Shown one piece after another: positions 1-12,324 of a DNA stretch of 64,000 nt (position 1 is its first letter; each line of letters begins with the position of its first letter). The stretch is from NCBI RefSeq assembly GCF_035582795.1, contig NC_134373.1, positions 31,652,501 through 31,716,500 of the forward strand. The letters are read 5' to 3'. This DNA is from Mycteria americana. Its lineage: Eukaryota; Chordata; Aves; Ciconiiformes; Ciconiidae. The position numbers were made by a program, and so were the translations under genes. The notes under the pieces are model-generated. The model was given only the letters and a program-made list of their open reading frames with translations, did not search any database and had not been told where the DNA came from.

Positions 1-3000
1 GTATAGGGAACATCTGGAACTTCCTCCTGGAGAGGAGGCTAAATATTCCTTGTATCTTGTTTGGGTTTTACCTTACTACCTACCACTATGGTAGGAGAGA
101 ATCAGTGAAAAAATAATAACAATACCATTGGCATCAAGGATTAAAAGGGATCAGTTAAATTTTTAGGGCAAAAAATATATATTATATTTTGCTATGCCTT
201 ACTGGCTGGTGGTGAGCTTACTTGTTACAAGTCTGAGGAGGGTAATTTAGAAGAGAGGAGTTGGTTGATAGGCCAAAAGTGAATATGGATCCATATTCTC
301 CAAACTCATCAATCCTAATTCCTCCTATGGAGAAATTTCTCCACAGACCCTCTCTCTTAGTGTAAAAGCTCAGGAAAATCAATCAACATATTACCTTTGT
401 TATTTGCCACACACACAGAGCCCAGCTGTGGCTGCCTTGGTCCCCTTGGTGACATTGCTTAGTGCCTACTCACACACAAGCCCAACACACCCTTCTCTGG
501 AGATTTATTCTCCTCTGTAACTCACCACGGCAGCAAGAATATAAATTGCTCCAATGTGCAATCTGTCCAAGACTCAGAGGCTCAAAAGCAAAGAGCGCTG
601 AGGTATGAAATGGATGGATACTGACCATGATAAGACAGTTCGGATATCAGAATTACTTCTTACCTTAAAGATAATGACTCCAGTAACATCCTACCCTTTG
701 GTAGAGGAACTCAGCACATGAATCATGATTATCACCCTCAATTCTGTGCTGTAGATCTGGTCGTATCTGACTCTTCTCAACTTGTGAGAACCCAGACAAT
801 CACACCCCAGGTCAAGATCTGCAGAATGCTAGTCACGTCCTCTTTAAGCCATGACATAACAAGCAATGCTTTTCCACACCATCAGCAGAGGTGCTGTTAC
901 CATGAATTCCTAGCGCCAGTGGTTTCTCTGTACACATGCTGACAGATGCAACTTATCAGTGAGCTCTTCACCTTCAAGAAGTCCACAAGAGAAAGACAAA
1001 ACCTTTTACACATCCATCTTTCTCAATTTGCCAGACATACCAAGAGGAAGAGCACGAAGCCATGCTAACTGACTGGAGAGCAGATGAACACGGTAACACT
1101 GTGCTGCACAGGCAGCATAGTCAATTCCTGCAGCAGACACTCATTTGATCAAAAGTGGTTCTGCTGGCAATTTACTTTTCTTGATCCCACAGAAAAAGAG
1201 TTTTAGTCTCTGTTTTAAACTTGACTTCTACTTGCTGCCCTCAGGAAAATCAAGGCCAGATAAATGATTTTCAAAGACAAGATAGTTTCTTTTTTTCAGA
1301 TTCAGAAAATGATTTTGTCTTGATGAATAATACAGGCTTTATTCGTTTAACTTAACTCAGAGCTACAAAGCACCTCTGCTCTCTCCAGGTAACCAAGGAC
1401 ACATGCATTTTTAACACACCTGTCTCAAAATGAGTTTGCAGGGCAGGCAGTCAAAAAATCCATCCTGTAACTTGGATAATGAGATATGGAGCCATTCAAA
1501 ACCACTCAACATGCAGCTCCATGCTGCCACTTCTACAAATTCACTTTATTCAGGAGGGCTACATTGTAAAGCATTTATCTTTTTTTTTCTTTGGGGGGGG
1601 AGGGGGAGAGTTATGCAAAACCAGTATTTTTAGATGCATCACGTACTTCCAGAGCTCCACAGAAACCTGAGACTTCCCCAGAAAGTATAGAGAAACATCA
1701 CTGGTTACTCCACAGCATCAAAACAGGTAATTTAACAAGAGAAATTACAGTCTCCTTCAAGTTTGCTGGATCTAACATCAATATTGTCTTGACATGGCCC
1801 TTTCTCTCTCATTTCTAATTCCCTCCTTGCACCCACACACCAGAATTCTCCTCTCCATACTCTAACCACTTGTGCTTTTGACATCACATCCCAGCATGTT
1901 TCTACATCACTCAACATCTCCACCATTTGGTTCCCGAGCAAGGCAAATAATCCAGCCCCACATCAAAGCAACAAGTAGGAGCAATCTGAAAACTGCACAG
2001 GTTTTCAGTAATGGAAGACAGCAAGGAACAAGCAAGGTCTTATTGCCAAACAGTAAGGAAAATTAATGAGGCTTTCAAACGCCCAACTGGCAGTGTTAGT
2101 GTGTTAAAAGAATGTAAAAGAGGGGAAAGGACCATCTGCCTGCCAACTATGAGTACTCTCTGGCTGGTGCTAAAAACTCCACTGACTGCTGGGCTTGAAA
2201 TTCAGGTATTAAAGTTTAAGGGATATGTTCAAGACTTTTATGAAATGAATGTGATTTACACCAAAAGACACAGCCAGTGATGCTTTTTATCCTCTCTTCC
2301 TTTTACTAGTATTTTTCCTCTAAATGGATTCTCTGGATCTTCAGCCACCGGTAAAATGTCAGGCTTCCAAAAAAGGATTCTTTTAATTTACAATGAATCA
2401 TAAAATATATGAAACAGGGGTTGATGTATAATTCCAGATTGCTGCTTGGTCGTTGAGCTGAAATAAAAGAAAATGGTAGCCTAATCATCAGAATGAATGA
2501 TGGCAAGGATAGTCTAAAAAGGAGTATTTTCCTCTGAGACCTTTTTGCTCTATGTCCAGATTCAGATCTGACACAGCCAAAAGGAAGGGCTCCTCTAGGA
2601 TTTGGTGGTAGATGAGCTTGTTTTAAAGATAAGGCACCATTTGACACAGTAGTGATTAGTATTTGGTTTCTGAAGGTTTTACAATAGCACCTACAAGTGA
2701 CATTACCCCTAACTGACAGCTGGGAAGACTCAGCTGGGAAGTATCTCAGCTACGTTTGCACCATATATCCACACACACACACACCTGTACACAGGTTGGG
2801 GAAAGCAATCTGTATCTCTCATGTACAAGCCTCCATTCAGAAGCTGTCCTGACTTATCCTGACAAGCAAAGTCACTTTCCTAGGGCTACCACATGAACAG
2901 GTGTTAACATTCACATTACCAAAGGGGGTTAGTGGCTTCCCACTGTGTGGACTCATCTTGCTCCAAGACTGTGGTGCCACATTTTCAAAGGTATCCAGAA

Positions 3001-3239
3001 CTACAGTTTTATTCAGAGCACATAAGATGCACAACTGGCTTTATCAAAGGACATGCTGGAGTTTGAGCTGAGCATTAATTAGTGGCACCAGAAGATGTAC
3101 ATCTCCAGAGTGAAACTTGAGGCAGCATAAACAGCAATTTATAAGAATGAAGCTTACACTGATCATTGATCACTGACACGACATATGGTAACAACAGAGC
3201 TATCTACAAATACTGGAAAAATGTAAAAATCTAAAAAGT
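1..3239. other. Unique AT-rich non-coding DNA
   Basis: I recognise no exon, repeat family or RNA gene here. The only structure is a short CA microsatellite listed separately at 2770-2784 and some homopolymer runs near 1580-1610. The open frames are short, overlap on both strands and resemble nothing I know, so I treat them as chance. Confidence 0.5.
2770..2784. repeat. (CA)n microsatellite
   Basis: About seven CA dinucleotides in a row. It is too short to be highly variable, and nothing links it to a gene. Confidence 0.8.
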
Positions 3240-3450
3240 TAGTCAGGGGAAGGAAATTAAGGAACGTTTAGGCTGGCTGTTAAGACAGAGTTCACTACTG
3301 GTGAATGGTACGCTTTCCCAAGGGAAGCAATAGATGCCTAGTTATTTAAAGCCAACAGGAGAAAATGCATTGTAGGGAACAATCCCACATTAGCAAGGAA
3401 TGAACTGGATAGGCTGTCAGCCCTTTTACAATTCTAATTAGCTTATGATT
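3240..3450 (+). repeat. Probable ancient CR1-like 3' fragment
   Basis: The stretch has the rhythm of a diverged CR1 tail on the plus strand: a 'ttaggctgg' segment, a 'cccaagggaagcaatagatgcc' segment like the CR1 'grouped residues before the 3' UTR', then 'aactggataggctgtcagccc' followed by 'aattctaatt', which parallels the usual CR1 ending. Divergence is high. It could be another old LINE. Confidence 0.35.
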
Positions 3451-4434
3451 TAGTAATAATTCTTCTTTGGGTCAAAAGGTCAAACGGCCCCCACCATTCT
3501 GCTCACTAGTCTCCATAAATAGACGTTACACAACAGACAGAGAGCACAAGTTCTCCCTGTACAATATGCTGTATCTGTCACCTTGCACTTACTGCAATAG
3601 TGTGCAGCGAAGCCTTTTCACCACAGAGATTTTACGTTCTAAATGATGGTGAGGGTCACTTTAATTAGAACTTCTCCTTACACTTTGCAAAACAACAGAG
3701 CAGTTGCACCATGTTCTTGAGACTGAGTGTGCCTGGAAGCTATGCCTGGATGAAGAAAACAGGTTGTGATTAAGATCTGCTGAGATACCTGGAGCAATTC
3801 AGGGCTCTGTCTACAAACACTGTTTGCATCCCTAGCAGCTGTACTGCACTTTCAGCTCAGGCTCCAAACTTCAAGACACCTTACATAAGCCATAGACTAG
3901 GTGGCCTAGGAGCCCATCGCACATCTCATACTGCTTCTGGAAGAAGACATGAGACAAACAAAAGACAAAGAGAGCAGTTTTATGTTCAGATGGGACAAAA
4001 GATGTACTAAGAGTAGGAAGAGTTGGAAGAAGCCAGTTATTGCAGGTGCACTAAAGGAGAGGCGTTTCGAAAAGGGCATTTCTCCAATTGTGGAAAACAA
4101 AGAAACTTGTTGTTATTCTAGAATTAAAAGCCTAGGTGGGTTGTCAGAGACGAAGGAAACAAGGGCAGGGAAAGGGAACAAAAGGAAGAAGTTTTGCAAG
4201 GATTCAACTATCAGCTATGAATTGCTTCAAAGGGTGACTCTGGGATTCAGAAGAGAAGCCAAGCATGGGGAGGAAAGGAGCAGAGATTGTATAAGGGCAT
4301 TTTTTATTCTCCCTGGTTTTCTGACTCCTATTGTGCCTGCAAGGACAGTTAATGGGTTAGAAATCCTCTGAAAATCCTATTTCTTCTATCTATCACACAT
4401 GCCTAGAGAGATAAATTGTTGTCAAGAATGAGCT
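3451..4434. other. Unique non-coding DNA
   Basis: No recognised repeat or exon. A 140-codon lysine- and arginine-rich frame lies at 3949-4371 on the plus strand. It has no family resemblance and no clear splice context, so I do not call it a gene. Confidence 0.4.
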
Positions 4435-4510
4435 GGGATCTAGAAATACAAGGATACAGAACTGGAAAAGACGACATGAGCAACCAAGTTTTACCCCCTG
4501 CCCATTTATG
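4435..4510 (-). repeat. Short ancient CR1-like 3' end
   Basis: The plus strand reads 'ggatacagaactggaaaag' and then 'ccccctgccca', close to the reverse complement of a CR1 3' end ('agaattggaaaggacc...accccctgccca'). Only about 75 bases remain and there are mismatches, so this is a tentative call. Confidence 0.35.
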
Positions 4511-5221
4511 GTGGTGGTTAAGAGCATAAAATTAAAATGCCTGCACTAACACATTCCTAGCTTAGCCAGGCCAATGTGAGGCCTGCTAACTAGGAAGAGC
4601 TGTGGGACACGCAAAAGCACCAGATGTTTGCCTGCTGAATGACTAATCATGCCCTCGCACTCAGTAAACTGTTCAAGTGGCATGAAGAGACACATTCTTG
4701 GCTTCATAAACAGCTACTGTTAGCATTCAGTTGAAAATGTCATTAAAAGTCTGTGTATTTCAGCCCAAGGGTGGAGCGGCTGAAAACTCCTCGTTCCCTT
4801 ACCACCCCAACCAGCCCATCAGACAGATGCAGAGGTTTTCTGGTGAAACACAAACAGCTGTAATCACTGGATTAGGTACGGTTATGAGGATGAAAGCAAA
4901 AGACAACATCCAAGCACTACAGCCTGCAGGGACTGGGCAGACAGAGGGAAGGGACCTGCCAGCATCTCGTGCGAGGCCGGGGAGAGCCCTGCCCTGCCGG
5001 GAGGGCAGCACCCAGTCGGCAGCAGCCCGGCTGGCGGCAGACAGGAGCTTGCCCATTTGTGACAATACAGATGGGAATCAGAAAAGAAACAGAGGTTACA
5101 GGGCAAACAGCATGAGAAAGGTTGGAGCTCAGCCCATTTCCACCCAAAAGAGCCACATAATTTACCAGCCTGTGAGAGAAGCAATTTGAATGAAGTTTGC
5201 TCTTGCCTTTGGGGGGATTTC
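4511..5221. other. Unique DNA with a small GC-rich patch
   Basis: Around 4920-5050 the sequence becomes GC-rich for about 130 bases, with several CpGs, and then returns to AT-rich. Overlapping chance frames exist on both strands. I see no exon signals that would justify a gene call. Confidence 0.4.
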
Positions 5222-6562
5222 TTAGAATCATTTAGGTTGGAAAAGACCTTTAAGATCATCGAGTCCAACCGTTAACCTAACACTGCGAAGTCCACCACTA
5301 CACCATGTCCCCAGGCACCACATCTACACGTCTTTTAAATACCTCCAGGGATGGGGACTCAACCAGTTCCCTGGGCAGCCTGTTCCAATGGTGGACAACC
5401 CTTTCAGTAAAGAAATTGTTCCTAATATCGAGTCTAAACCTCCCCTGGTGCAACTTGAGGCCATTTCCTCTCGTCCTATCACTTGTTACCTGGGAGAAGA
5501 CACCGACCCCCACCTCTCTACAACCTCCTTTCAGGTAGCTGTAGAGAGCGATAAGGTCTCCCCTCAGCCTCCTTTTCTCCAGGCTAAACAACCCCAGTTC
5601 CCTCAGCCACTCCTCATCAGACTTGTGCTCCAGACCCTTCACCAGCTTCGTTGCCCTTCTCTGGACACGCTCCAGCCCCTCAATGTCTCTCTTGTAGTGA
5701 GGGGCCCAAAACTGAACACAGTATTCGAGGTGCGGCCTCACCAGTGCCGAGTACAGGGGGCAATCACTGCCCTAGTCCTGCTGGCCACACTATTTCTGAT
5801 ACAAGCCAGGATGCCATTGGCCTTCTTGGCCACCTGGGCACACTGCTGGCTCATATTCAGCCAGCTATCGACCAACACCCCCAGGTCCTTTTCCGCCAGG
5901 CAGCTTTCCAGCCACTCTTCCCCAAGCCTGTAGCGTTGCATGGGGTTGTTGTGACCCAAGCACAGGATCTGACACTTGGCCTTGTTGAACCTCATACAAT
6001 TGGTCTCAGCCCATTGATCCAGCCTGTCCAGATCCCTCTGTAGAGCCTTCCTACCCTCAAGCAGATCAACACTCCTGCACAACTTGGTGTTGTCTACAAA
6101 CTTACTGAGGGTGCACTCGATCCTTTCGTCCAGATCATTGATAAAGATATTAAACAGGACTGGCCCCAATACTGAGCCCTGGGGAACACCACTTGTGGCC
6201 GGCCACCAGCTGGATTTAACTCCCTTCACCACCACTCTTTGGGCCCAGCCATCCAGCATTTTTTTACCCAGTGAAGCGTACACCCATCCAAGCCATGAGC
6301 AGCCAGTTTCTCCAGGAGAATGCTGTAGGAAACCGTGTCAAAGGCTTTACTAAAGCCTAGGTAGACAACATCCACAGCCTTCCCCTCATCCACTAAGCGG
6401 GTCACCTTGTCATAGAAGGAGATCAGGTTAGTCAAGCAGGACCTGCCTTTCATAAACCCATCCTCACTGGGCCTGATCAGCTGGTTGTCCTCTACGTGCC
6501 GCGTGATGGCACTCAAGATGATCTGCTCCATGACCCTCCCTGGCACCGAAGTCAGACTGACA
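5222..6562 (-). mobile_element. CR1 LINE, 5'-truncated, 3' part of ORF2 and 3' UTR
   Basis: On the plus strand the element opens with the reverse complement of the CR1 3' end (5222-5270, 'ttaggttggaaaagacc' followed by 'atcgagtccaacc'). It then carries the C-terminal half of the reverse-transcriptase ORF2 in three minus-strand pieces: 6226-6546, 5738-6283 and 5298-5741. Visible RT landmarks are 'FSKAFDTV', '[22 protein letters not shown]' and, where the catalytic F/YADD box should be, 'FVDN'. Frame changes fall near 6240-6270, at a run of seven T, and near 5740-5760. ORF2 ends normally at the stop near 5298. Only the last ~1.3 kb of a multi-kilobase element is present, as is usual for CR1 insertions. 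It is dead: truncated, frameshifted and with an altered active site. Confidence 0.96.
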
Positions 6563-7437
6563 AAGAAACAGAAGAGACCTGCCCTTCTGCATTCAGCAGA
6601 GCAGATCCATGACCTCTAAGGACAATCTAACACAGGAGCTCTTCCCTGCATCAGGAACCCATGAACTCCAGGCTACAAAACACTGTCTTCATCCCCCTCA
6701 CCAAAGATGGCAGCCAAGGCCAAAAGGCTCTTTCTGAGAAGCAGTGGTACTATGATTATCCTTTGCAGACTGGTGTCAATAAACAGCAATACCCTAGAGG
6801 TCCTTCTCTCTCCAGCAGGTATAACACCCCTAGCAGAAAAGGACAAGCATGGGAATCTGTTGTTACATGAGCCCTTCCTGATGGGAACAGGATGCCAACC
6901 AAGTGGGCTCTAGATTTTTTACTAAACTCTCTGTCAGACTGCCAAAGGTATTAAATAACAAATCTGCTTATTTTCAACCATGACCACAGTTCAGTGCAGC
7001 CAAGTGAAAACAGACCATTACAGGTGGACAGCACATAAAGCACTACATCCAGCCCCTGGAGAAGGCACCCTGCCCTTAACGACGTGTATTCCAGCTGTAC
7101 TGCAACAGATGTACAGTCCCCATTCAGCTTAAAAAAATACTGGCTTTGGTAGACTCACTAGTTTAAAGGTAAAATATGCTATTGGCTCTAACTTCAGTTG
7201 TACAACATTGATATATTCCACCTTCTGTTAAAATACAATCTTGGTAGCTATCCATCTCTGATGCAGTAATGAAAACCAACCTGCTTCTACAGACCACGAG
7301 TCATACTAAATGAGAGGAACTGTGAATGGGCATGCCAGTAGGAGTGAAATGCAAAAACTTCTGAAACAGAAAAGATATGCACAGTCCTGAAGAATACTTG
7401 GTTCAGATTAGAGAGGACAAGTATCTTTAAAAGACAG
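6563..7437. other. Unique non-coding DNA
   Basis: AT-rich sequence downstream of the truncated CR1 5' end. I recognise no repeat family, exon or RNA. Confidence 0.45.
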
Positions 7438-7494
7438 CCTGATCCAAAGCTGAAGACACCCTCTCCCTTTTATTTCAGTGATCTTTGGATCAGG
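7438..7494. repeat. Small palindromic (MITE-like) element with perfect 12-bp termini
   Basis: The left arm 'cctgatccaaag' at 7438-7449 is the exact reverse complement of 'ctttggatcagg' at 7483-7494, with a 33-base centre. The 'gatccaaag ... ctttggatcagg' ends match a palindromic interspersed repeat that I recall as common in bird, turtle and crocodilian genomes. Related segments in this window are at 17995-18096, 34815-35010 and 47938-48003. Family assignment is from memory; the inverted repeat itself is directly visible. Confidence 0.6.
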
Positions 7495-8929
7495 TCCATA
7501 GCAGGAGTCTCGTAGCCAATTCATGAGCTTTAAATTCAGGAGGAACAAATACAGTAACTTCTTGAGTAAGTTTTAGACAGGTAGTTCTAAAGATACAATG
7601 TGCTCTCGGCATTTCAGTCCACATCAAAGCTGGTGCCACCTAATCAAGTTGATGAGAACTTCAGTGGCAGTTGGACCCTTGCAATGTGCACTTGTAGAGG
7701 AGAGAATGGAGAGCATCTTCATTTGCAGCCCACTTCAAAGTCAAGTTAGAGCTAGGGTATCATGGGAACATGGACCACTGACAAGAGAGCCTTGGCAACT
7801 CTTTTGTAATCTCTTAGTCCTGAAAGGAAGCTCAACAATTAAAGCTAGTGTGCGAGCCTTAATGCACCGGAGAGGTCTGGCTTTCGATTCGAATGCTGAG
7901 GTTTGGAGGATCATAGCCAACAGCAGCCACAGAGTCAGCAGCTTGTTTCCAGACCGTGAACTCCATATGCAAGCTGGATTTCCACTCTGGGAAGGGAAGG
8001 GGTGAAGGGAAATAATTCAAGTTATCATGCCTTTGGGGTCTATGTTTTCTTAATTTCTTTTTTTTCCGCCCAGGCTAGCACATGTCACTAGGGGCAAAGC
8101 CAACACTAGACACACAGTGTGTCAAGTGACTCACCGCTGATCACTGCTTGTTACTGGGAGCACAGGTGTGGAGGAATCTAAGAATGTGCAATTCAAACTT
8201 CTTGCATCAAAGGAAGTAAGGGTGGCTAATGCCAGCTGTGCTGCAAGTAATTTGGCGAACGGAGTGGAAGAGTTAGCAGCAGCTAACTGGTGAGAATCTA
8301 GTTTTTCTAGAAACTCTGAAACCAGCAGGGTGGGTTTCAGAGATAATGCTGCCAGTTTGAACAAGAACATCTTGTTTTTAATAGCACACATCTGTCCTTT
8401 CTGTTGTTTTGATGAAAGAAAGGGTCATTTCAAAGGGAAATCACCAAATGGGAGCTGTGCTTCAGACTGATTTATTCCTGTGCATACAACTAACATGCAG
8501 AGATGGGAAACCATTTAAAATATATAGCACTTTTCAGGCAATCCTTTAAAACAATCTCTGCTCTGATTAATTCTCACAACTCTAGAAAATGCTGTCTGTC
8601 TTCTTTTTTTTTTTTTTCTTATGCATTATTACTTCAACAGAGAAACTTGATACTGACTTCCCATTGTTTGCCCAAGGCAATGAGTGAGCTGCTGGTAGGA
8701 ATGAATTTAGAAGTTAAAACTTACCAATTCCCAGGTTTGTATTTCAGCAATCACAGCACATGTCTCTCTTTCTAAGTTAATTCATGTCCCTTTCTAACTG
8801 TTAACACAGACCAAAGCAGGTGACATTTATACAGGATTACTTGACTCCAAGCAATATTAATACTTGCAATTCTGTAGCTGGCCCAGACTAAGTGTTCCCA
8901 GAGCTTTACAAATCCCAGTGACCAAAGCC
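7495..8929. other. Non-coding DNA with a weak tRNA-like stretch
   Basis: Mostly unique sequence. At about 7842-7900 there is a pattern resembling internal RNA polymerase III boxes ('gctagtgtgcgagcc' and about 30 bases later 'tttcgattcgaat'), which could be a worn tRNA-derived SINE. A 135-codon open frame spans it (7598-8005) but resembles no protein. A 14-T run occurs at 8604-8617. Confidence 0.35.
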
Positions 8930-9050
8930 TCAGAGCATCTCTGTGAAGTACTATTTGCTTTGTAAGGGGGCTGAGTAACGAAGCATGGAGTGTTTATGGG
9001 ACATGCTCATATTCACACAGTAAGCTTGTAACAGGACTTGATGCTAGCCA
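8930..9050 (-). repeat. Possible MIR/L2-type relic
   Basis: The segment 'tcacacagtaagcttgtaacaggacttgatg' preceded by a 'gggctgagtaac' stretch mirrors the reverse complement of the MIR/L2 tail ('gtcacacagcaagttagtggcagagc'). The match is short and diverged. Confidence 0.3.
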
Positions 9051-11571
9051 CGGATACCAGGTTGTTCCCATATGTTTCAGGAATGCTCTGAGTCTTCAAC
9101 CTACGGTCAGCTCAAGAGCCCATTCTGCCCTTCCTTCAGTTCAGTTTTCAGACAGAAATATTCTCCACAAGAGGCACAGAAAAGATGTAAGAAGACCCTG
9201 TCCAGTGATTTTTAACAACCTCATCAAGGCTAGACATCCACACACAGAAATTTTGTAGGGTGAAGGGAGCAGTCACAAGAGATTCTATTATTTTGGTTCT
9301 CTAAACAAATTTTTGGGCTATGTGCAGTGTAACATGCATACCATTTAACCTTTTAACATTGTTAGTTGTAGGTGCCAATAAACTCAATAAGGGAACATTT
9401 GAAATCAGTCTCACCTAACTGTAAAATCGATGCTACCTGTCACAGCACAGTAAAATGCCAAGGCTCCAGCTGTACTGTATGGTTTCCACTTCTAACTACA
9501 CAAAAACATACACAATGCTCTCTAAGATACTGCAGTCCTGCTAAAACAATTTTCATTAAATGCCTCAAAGAGCTAAAGAGATTGTTATCTGAAAACAAAG
9601 AGAAAGCATTTAAACCACAAGCCGCTTGGATTTCACATGGATTCCCACTGCTATTTGTGTTAGAGACAGGTAGGGGTTCCATGAGTGGCATGGCACAAGT
9701 TGTTATCCACGGAGTAACTTCTCATCCCAAAAGAACTTTTGATCTCAGTGAACAAAACAGATTACACGTACTCTCGTACTCATTCACAGTGGAAAGTTGA
9801 GGCAGAGAGCGCTCATCAGACATCCTCTTGGAGTTGGCTTAAACTTCCTGTCCTTGCACCATCTGACCTCTGCGTGAGTTAGAACTTCCTGCAAAAAGGA
9901 AACTATTGCCCAATAATCCAGGATGTAAATCTAAATTGCAATAGGTATTTCCTGCTAACTCCCCGAGCGGATACTGTATTACACAGTCAGAACATCTTCT
10001 TGTGGTTAAGAGGATTACACTAAACCACATAAAGGCACTCTTTAGTTATCATTCCACCACTGGCAGGAGATGCAACCACTGCACAGGTGGGCATACCTGT
10101 GCTAGCTGACAAGGCACAGGCTGTATTAGCACTACCAACATCCTAGGTACTCACTTGGGCAGTTGATGCCTTTGTTTTTAAAATAAAGCCCTCAGAGCCA
10201 TGAAGGAACAGCCCTTGAGCTTTCAGAGCTAAAGTGTGTAGAGAAATAAAACTCTAAACCCGTTAGCTGCTAAAGGTGTTTTTGTTTAAGCGACGTATTC
10301 ATTCCTTCACAGTCCATTATTTGACCAGGTTCAGCTACATCTAATAGCTCCAGTGAGGAAAAAAAGAAAACAGCAACTGTAAGAAGAGAATTTTTTGTAA
10401 GTCACTATGTGTGTGAGGGGGGATGGTTTTATGACTTTAACCCATCCAAAGACAAGCAGGCGCAAAGAGCTGTCCCCATTAACGTGGTACCAACCAGCAT
10501 CCAGTTGCCCCTCTCAGCTCTGACATTCCCAAGTCTCCTCCGCATGCCACCTCTCTTGCCCGCAATCCTGAAGCAAAGCCAGGAGAAAGCGCAGCACATG
10601 TGGCATGCTGCACTGTAACAGCAGAAGGGATGTTTTGGCTGCTGACTCCACAGTAAAGCCTTTCTTTTCATTAAGGATATGTCCAAACAAAATTTCACTG
10701 GCAGACACGGTCTTCTGCTCAGACTCAAGACAGCCATTTACAAGCCTTGATCACCTGCATCCTTAACTGGGGCTCTCATTTGGCTATGGCCTCTTACCTC
10801 TCTTTCCCACATAAGTAACTCCAGCTCAGGAGAGAAAGTGCTTTAAACTCCAGCTAATTAACTCAGCAGGAGAAAGTCAGAGCTCAAAATCTACCTTCCC
10901 CTATCAGAAACTCCTTACCCTGCAGTTAGGAAACATGAAGCTGCTGACAACTCTTAAACACTCCTCCCACAGGAAATGTATTTCTCCCGTGACTTCTGGA
11001 GAATTACTCCTATACAGTCTCAACATAAAAAATCCTGGGAAACTGTGACGCCCACATGTACACACACCTTCCCAGAGGCAAGTGCAGAAACACTAAGGAC
11101 ATGCACATGGCTTTGCTATCGTACTTGTTCAGATGGATCTTCCAACCTCCTAGATGAGTTGTGCAGTGAAGACAAGGATATGTATCTGTGACTACGTTGT
11201 TCTGCTCTGGCACAGCAAGGCCAGGCAGCAAGACACCTGCAGTCCTCTCTCAGCTCTGCCACTGACTGCACGCCCCAGTCCTAAGCCACTAAACACCTGC
11301 AGCCAAATCTGAAAATGAGGTGCCTTGCTGGACAGGCATCGCTCCGAGATCCCCAGTGTCTTTAACTCTCTGAGACTTCCATCTGCTTAGAGCTTTCAGG
11401 ACCCCTGAGACCAGAAATGCAAAACCAGGCATCCAAAAATGGAAGCTGTACCTCATTAGCCTGTATGAAAAGCCATGTCCTCTGCTGTTCTACATGAGCA
11501 ACGTACAACCTTATACATTTTAGTACAGCTATGCCTATTAATACAATATGGGGATGTTGTGCATGGGCCCT
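9051..11571. other. Unique non-coding DNA
   Basis: No recognised repeat family or exon. A 142-codon plus-strand frame (9372-9800) and a 102-codon minus-strand frame (10429-10737) are present but show no domain, signal peptide or splice context that I can defend. Confidence 0.4.
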
Positions 11572-11640
11572 TATGTCTCTCTGTTTCACTTTATCCTCCT
11601 CTAAAATGGAAATAAATAATGCCCACACAGCATGGCAAAG
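11572..11640 (+). repeat. MIR-like SINE relic
   Basis: 'tctctctgtttcactttatcctcctctaaaatggaaataa' followed by 'taatgccca' follows the MIR core-to-tail consensus ('ctctctgtgcctcagtttcctcatctgtaaaatgggg...ataatgcc'). Age and divergence are high. Confidence 0.55.
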
Positions 11641-12319
11641 CACTTTTGTAATCCCCAAATGAAGGCTTCCGTAGGTGTGAAGTATTCATAAGACGTATTT
11701 ATTTTCAAACTGCAAAAAAGCTTGCTGCTGTGTTCCCTGGCTGTATTTAGCACACCTCTCCGCTGTGCAGATCTGAAGCAGACATCAGGGAAAGGAATGC
11801 TGTGACAATCAACTCCAAATCCCGCAATCTATTTGTTCTACTAATTAAAGGAATATTTACTCAGGAAGCAGGTTTACACTAGATGAATAGTTTCTAAGAA
11901 CAAATATGATTTAATTATGTGTGGATGCAAGAAGCATACTACATATTAAGTAGATTAATTTATGCTCACTAAAAATACAGGCAAAATTGGTGCTTGGCTA
12001 TTAATTTTCTATGTTGGAGAAAAGAAAGGGTAAGAAAGGGTTCACAGAGTTGTCTGCTTTAGAAGCTTATTTAAAAGTGATCTGCATTTTTTTCAAAAAG
12101 AACCAGAATAAGTCCTTATGAAATGCATAAGATAACTTCATTTATTCACCAAATTTTATAAATAAATTGGATTCCAGACTAAAAGAATAAATTTTATGGA
12201 ATTAAGTAATAGAGCAAGAAAGAAATGAAGCACCTTGAGCAAGGAATAAAGCAGGTTTTTAAACAGTGACGTGATGTGTGAGCGAGGATGAGCAGGTTAC
12301 AGAAGTGCCACATAGCATA
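11641..12319. other. AT-rich non-coding DNA
   Basis: Strongly AT-rich, particularly 11860-12240, with many homeodomain- and POU-like AT motifs ('ttaattatg', 'atgcataa'). It could be a conserved regulatory element, but motif density is expected in AT-rich DNA, so nothing firm can be said. Confidence 0.35.
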
Positions 12320-12324
12320 GTTAC
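12320..12324. repeat. Target-site duplication, left copy
   Basis: 'gttac' directly abuts the first base of the solo LTR and is repeated exactly at 12891-12895. Confidence 0.9.

Noticed and set aside
3949..4371. 140-codon lysine/arginine-rich frame
   Set aside because: No homology, no splice context and no promoter; plausible by chance in purine-rich sequence.
4731..5189. 152-codon frame
   Set aside because: It spans a small GC-rich patch that removes stops on both strands. Opposite-strand frames of similar length overlap it.
5305..6353. Plus-strand frames (up to 181 codons) across the 5.2-kb region
   Set aside because: They are antisense shadows of the CR1 reverse-transcriptase ORF2 on the minus strand.
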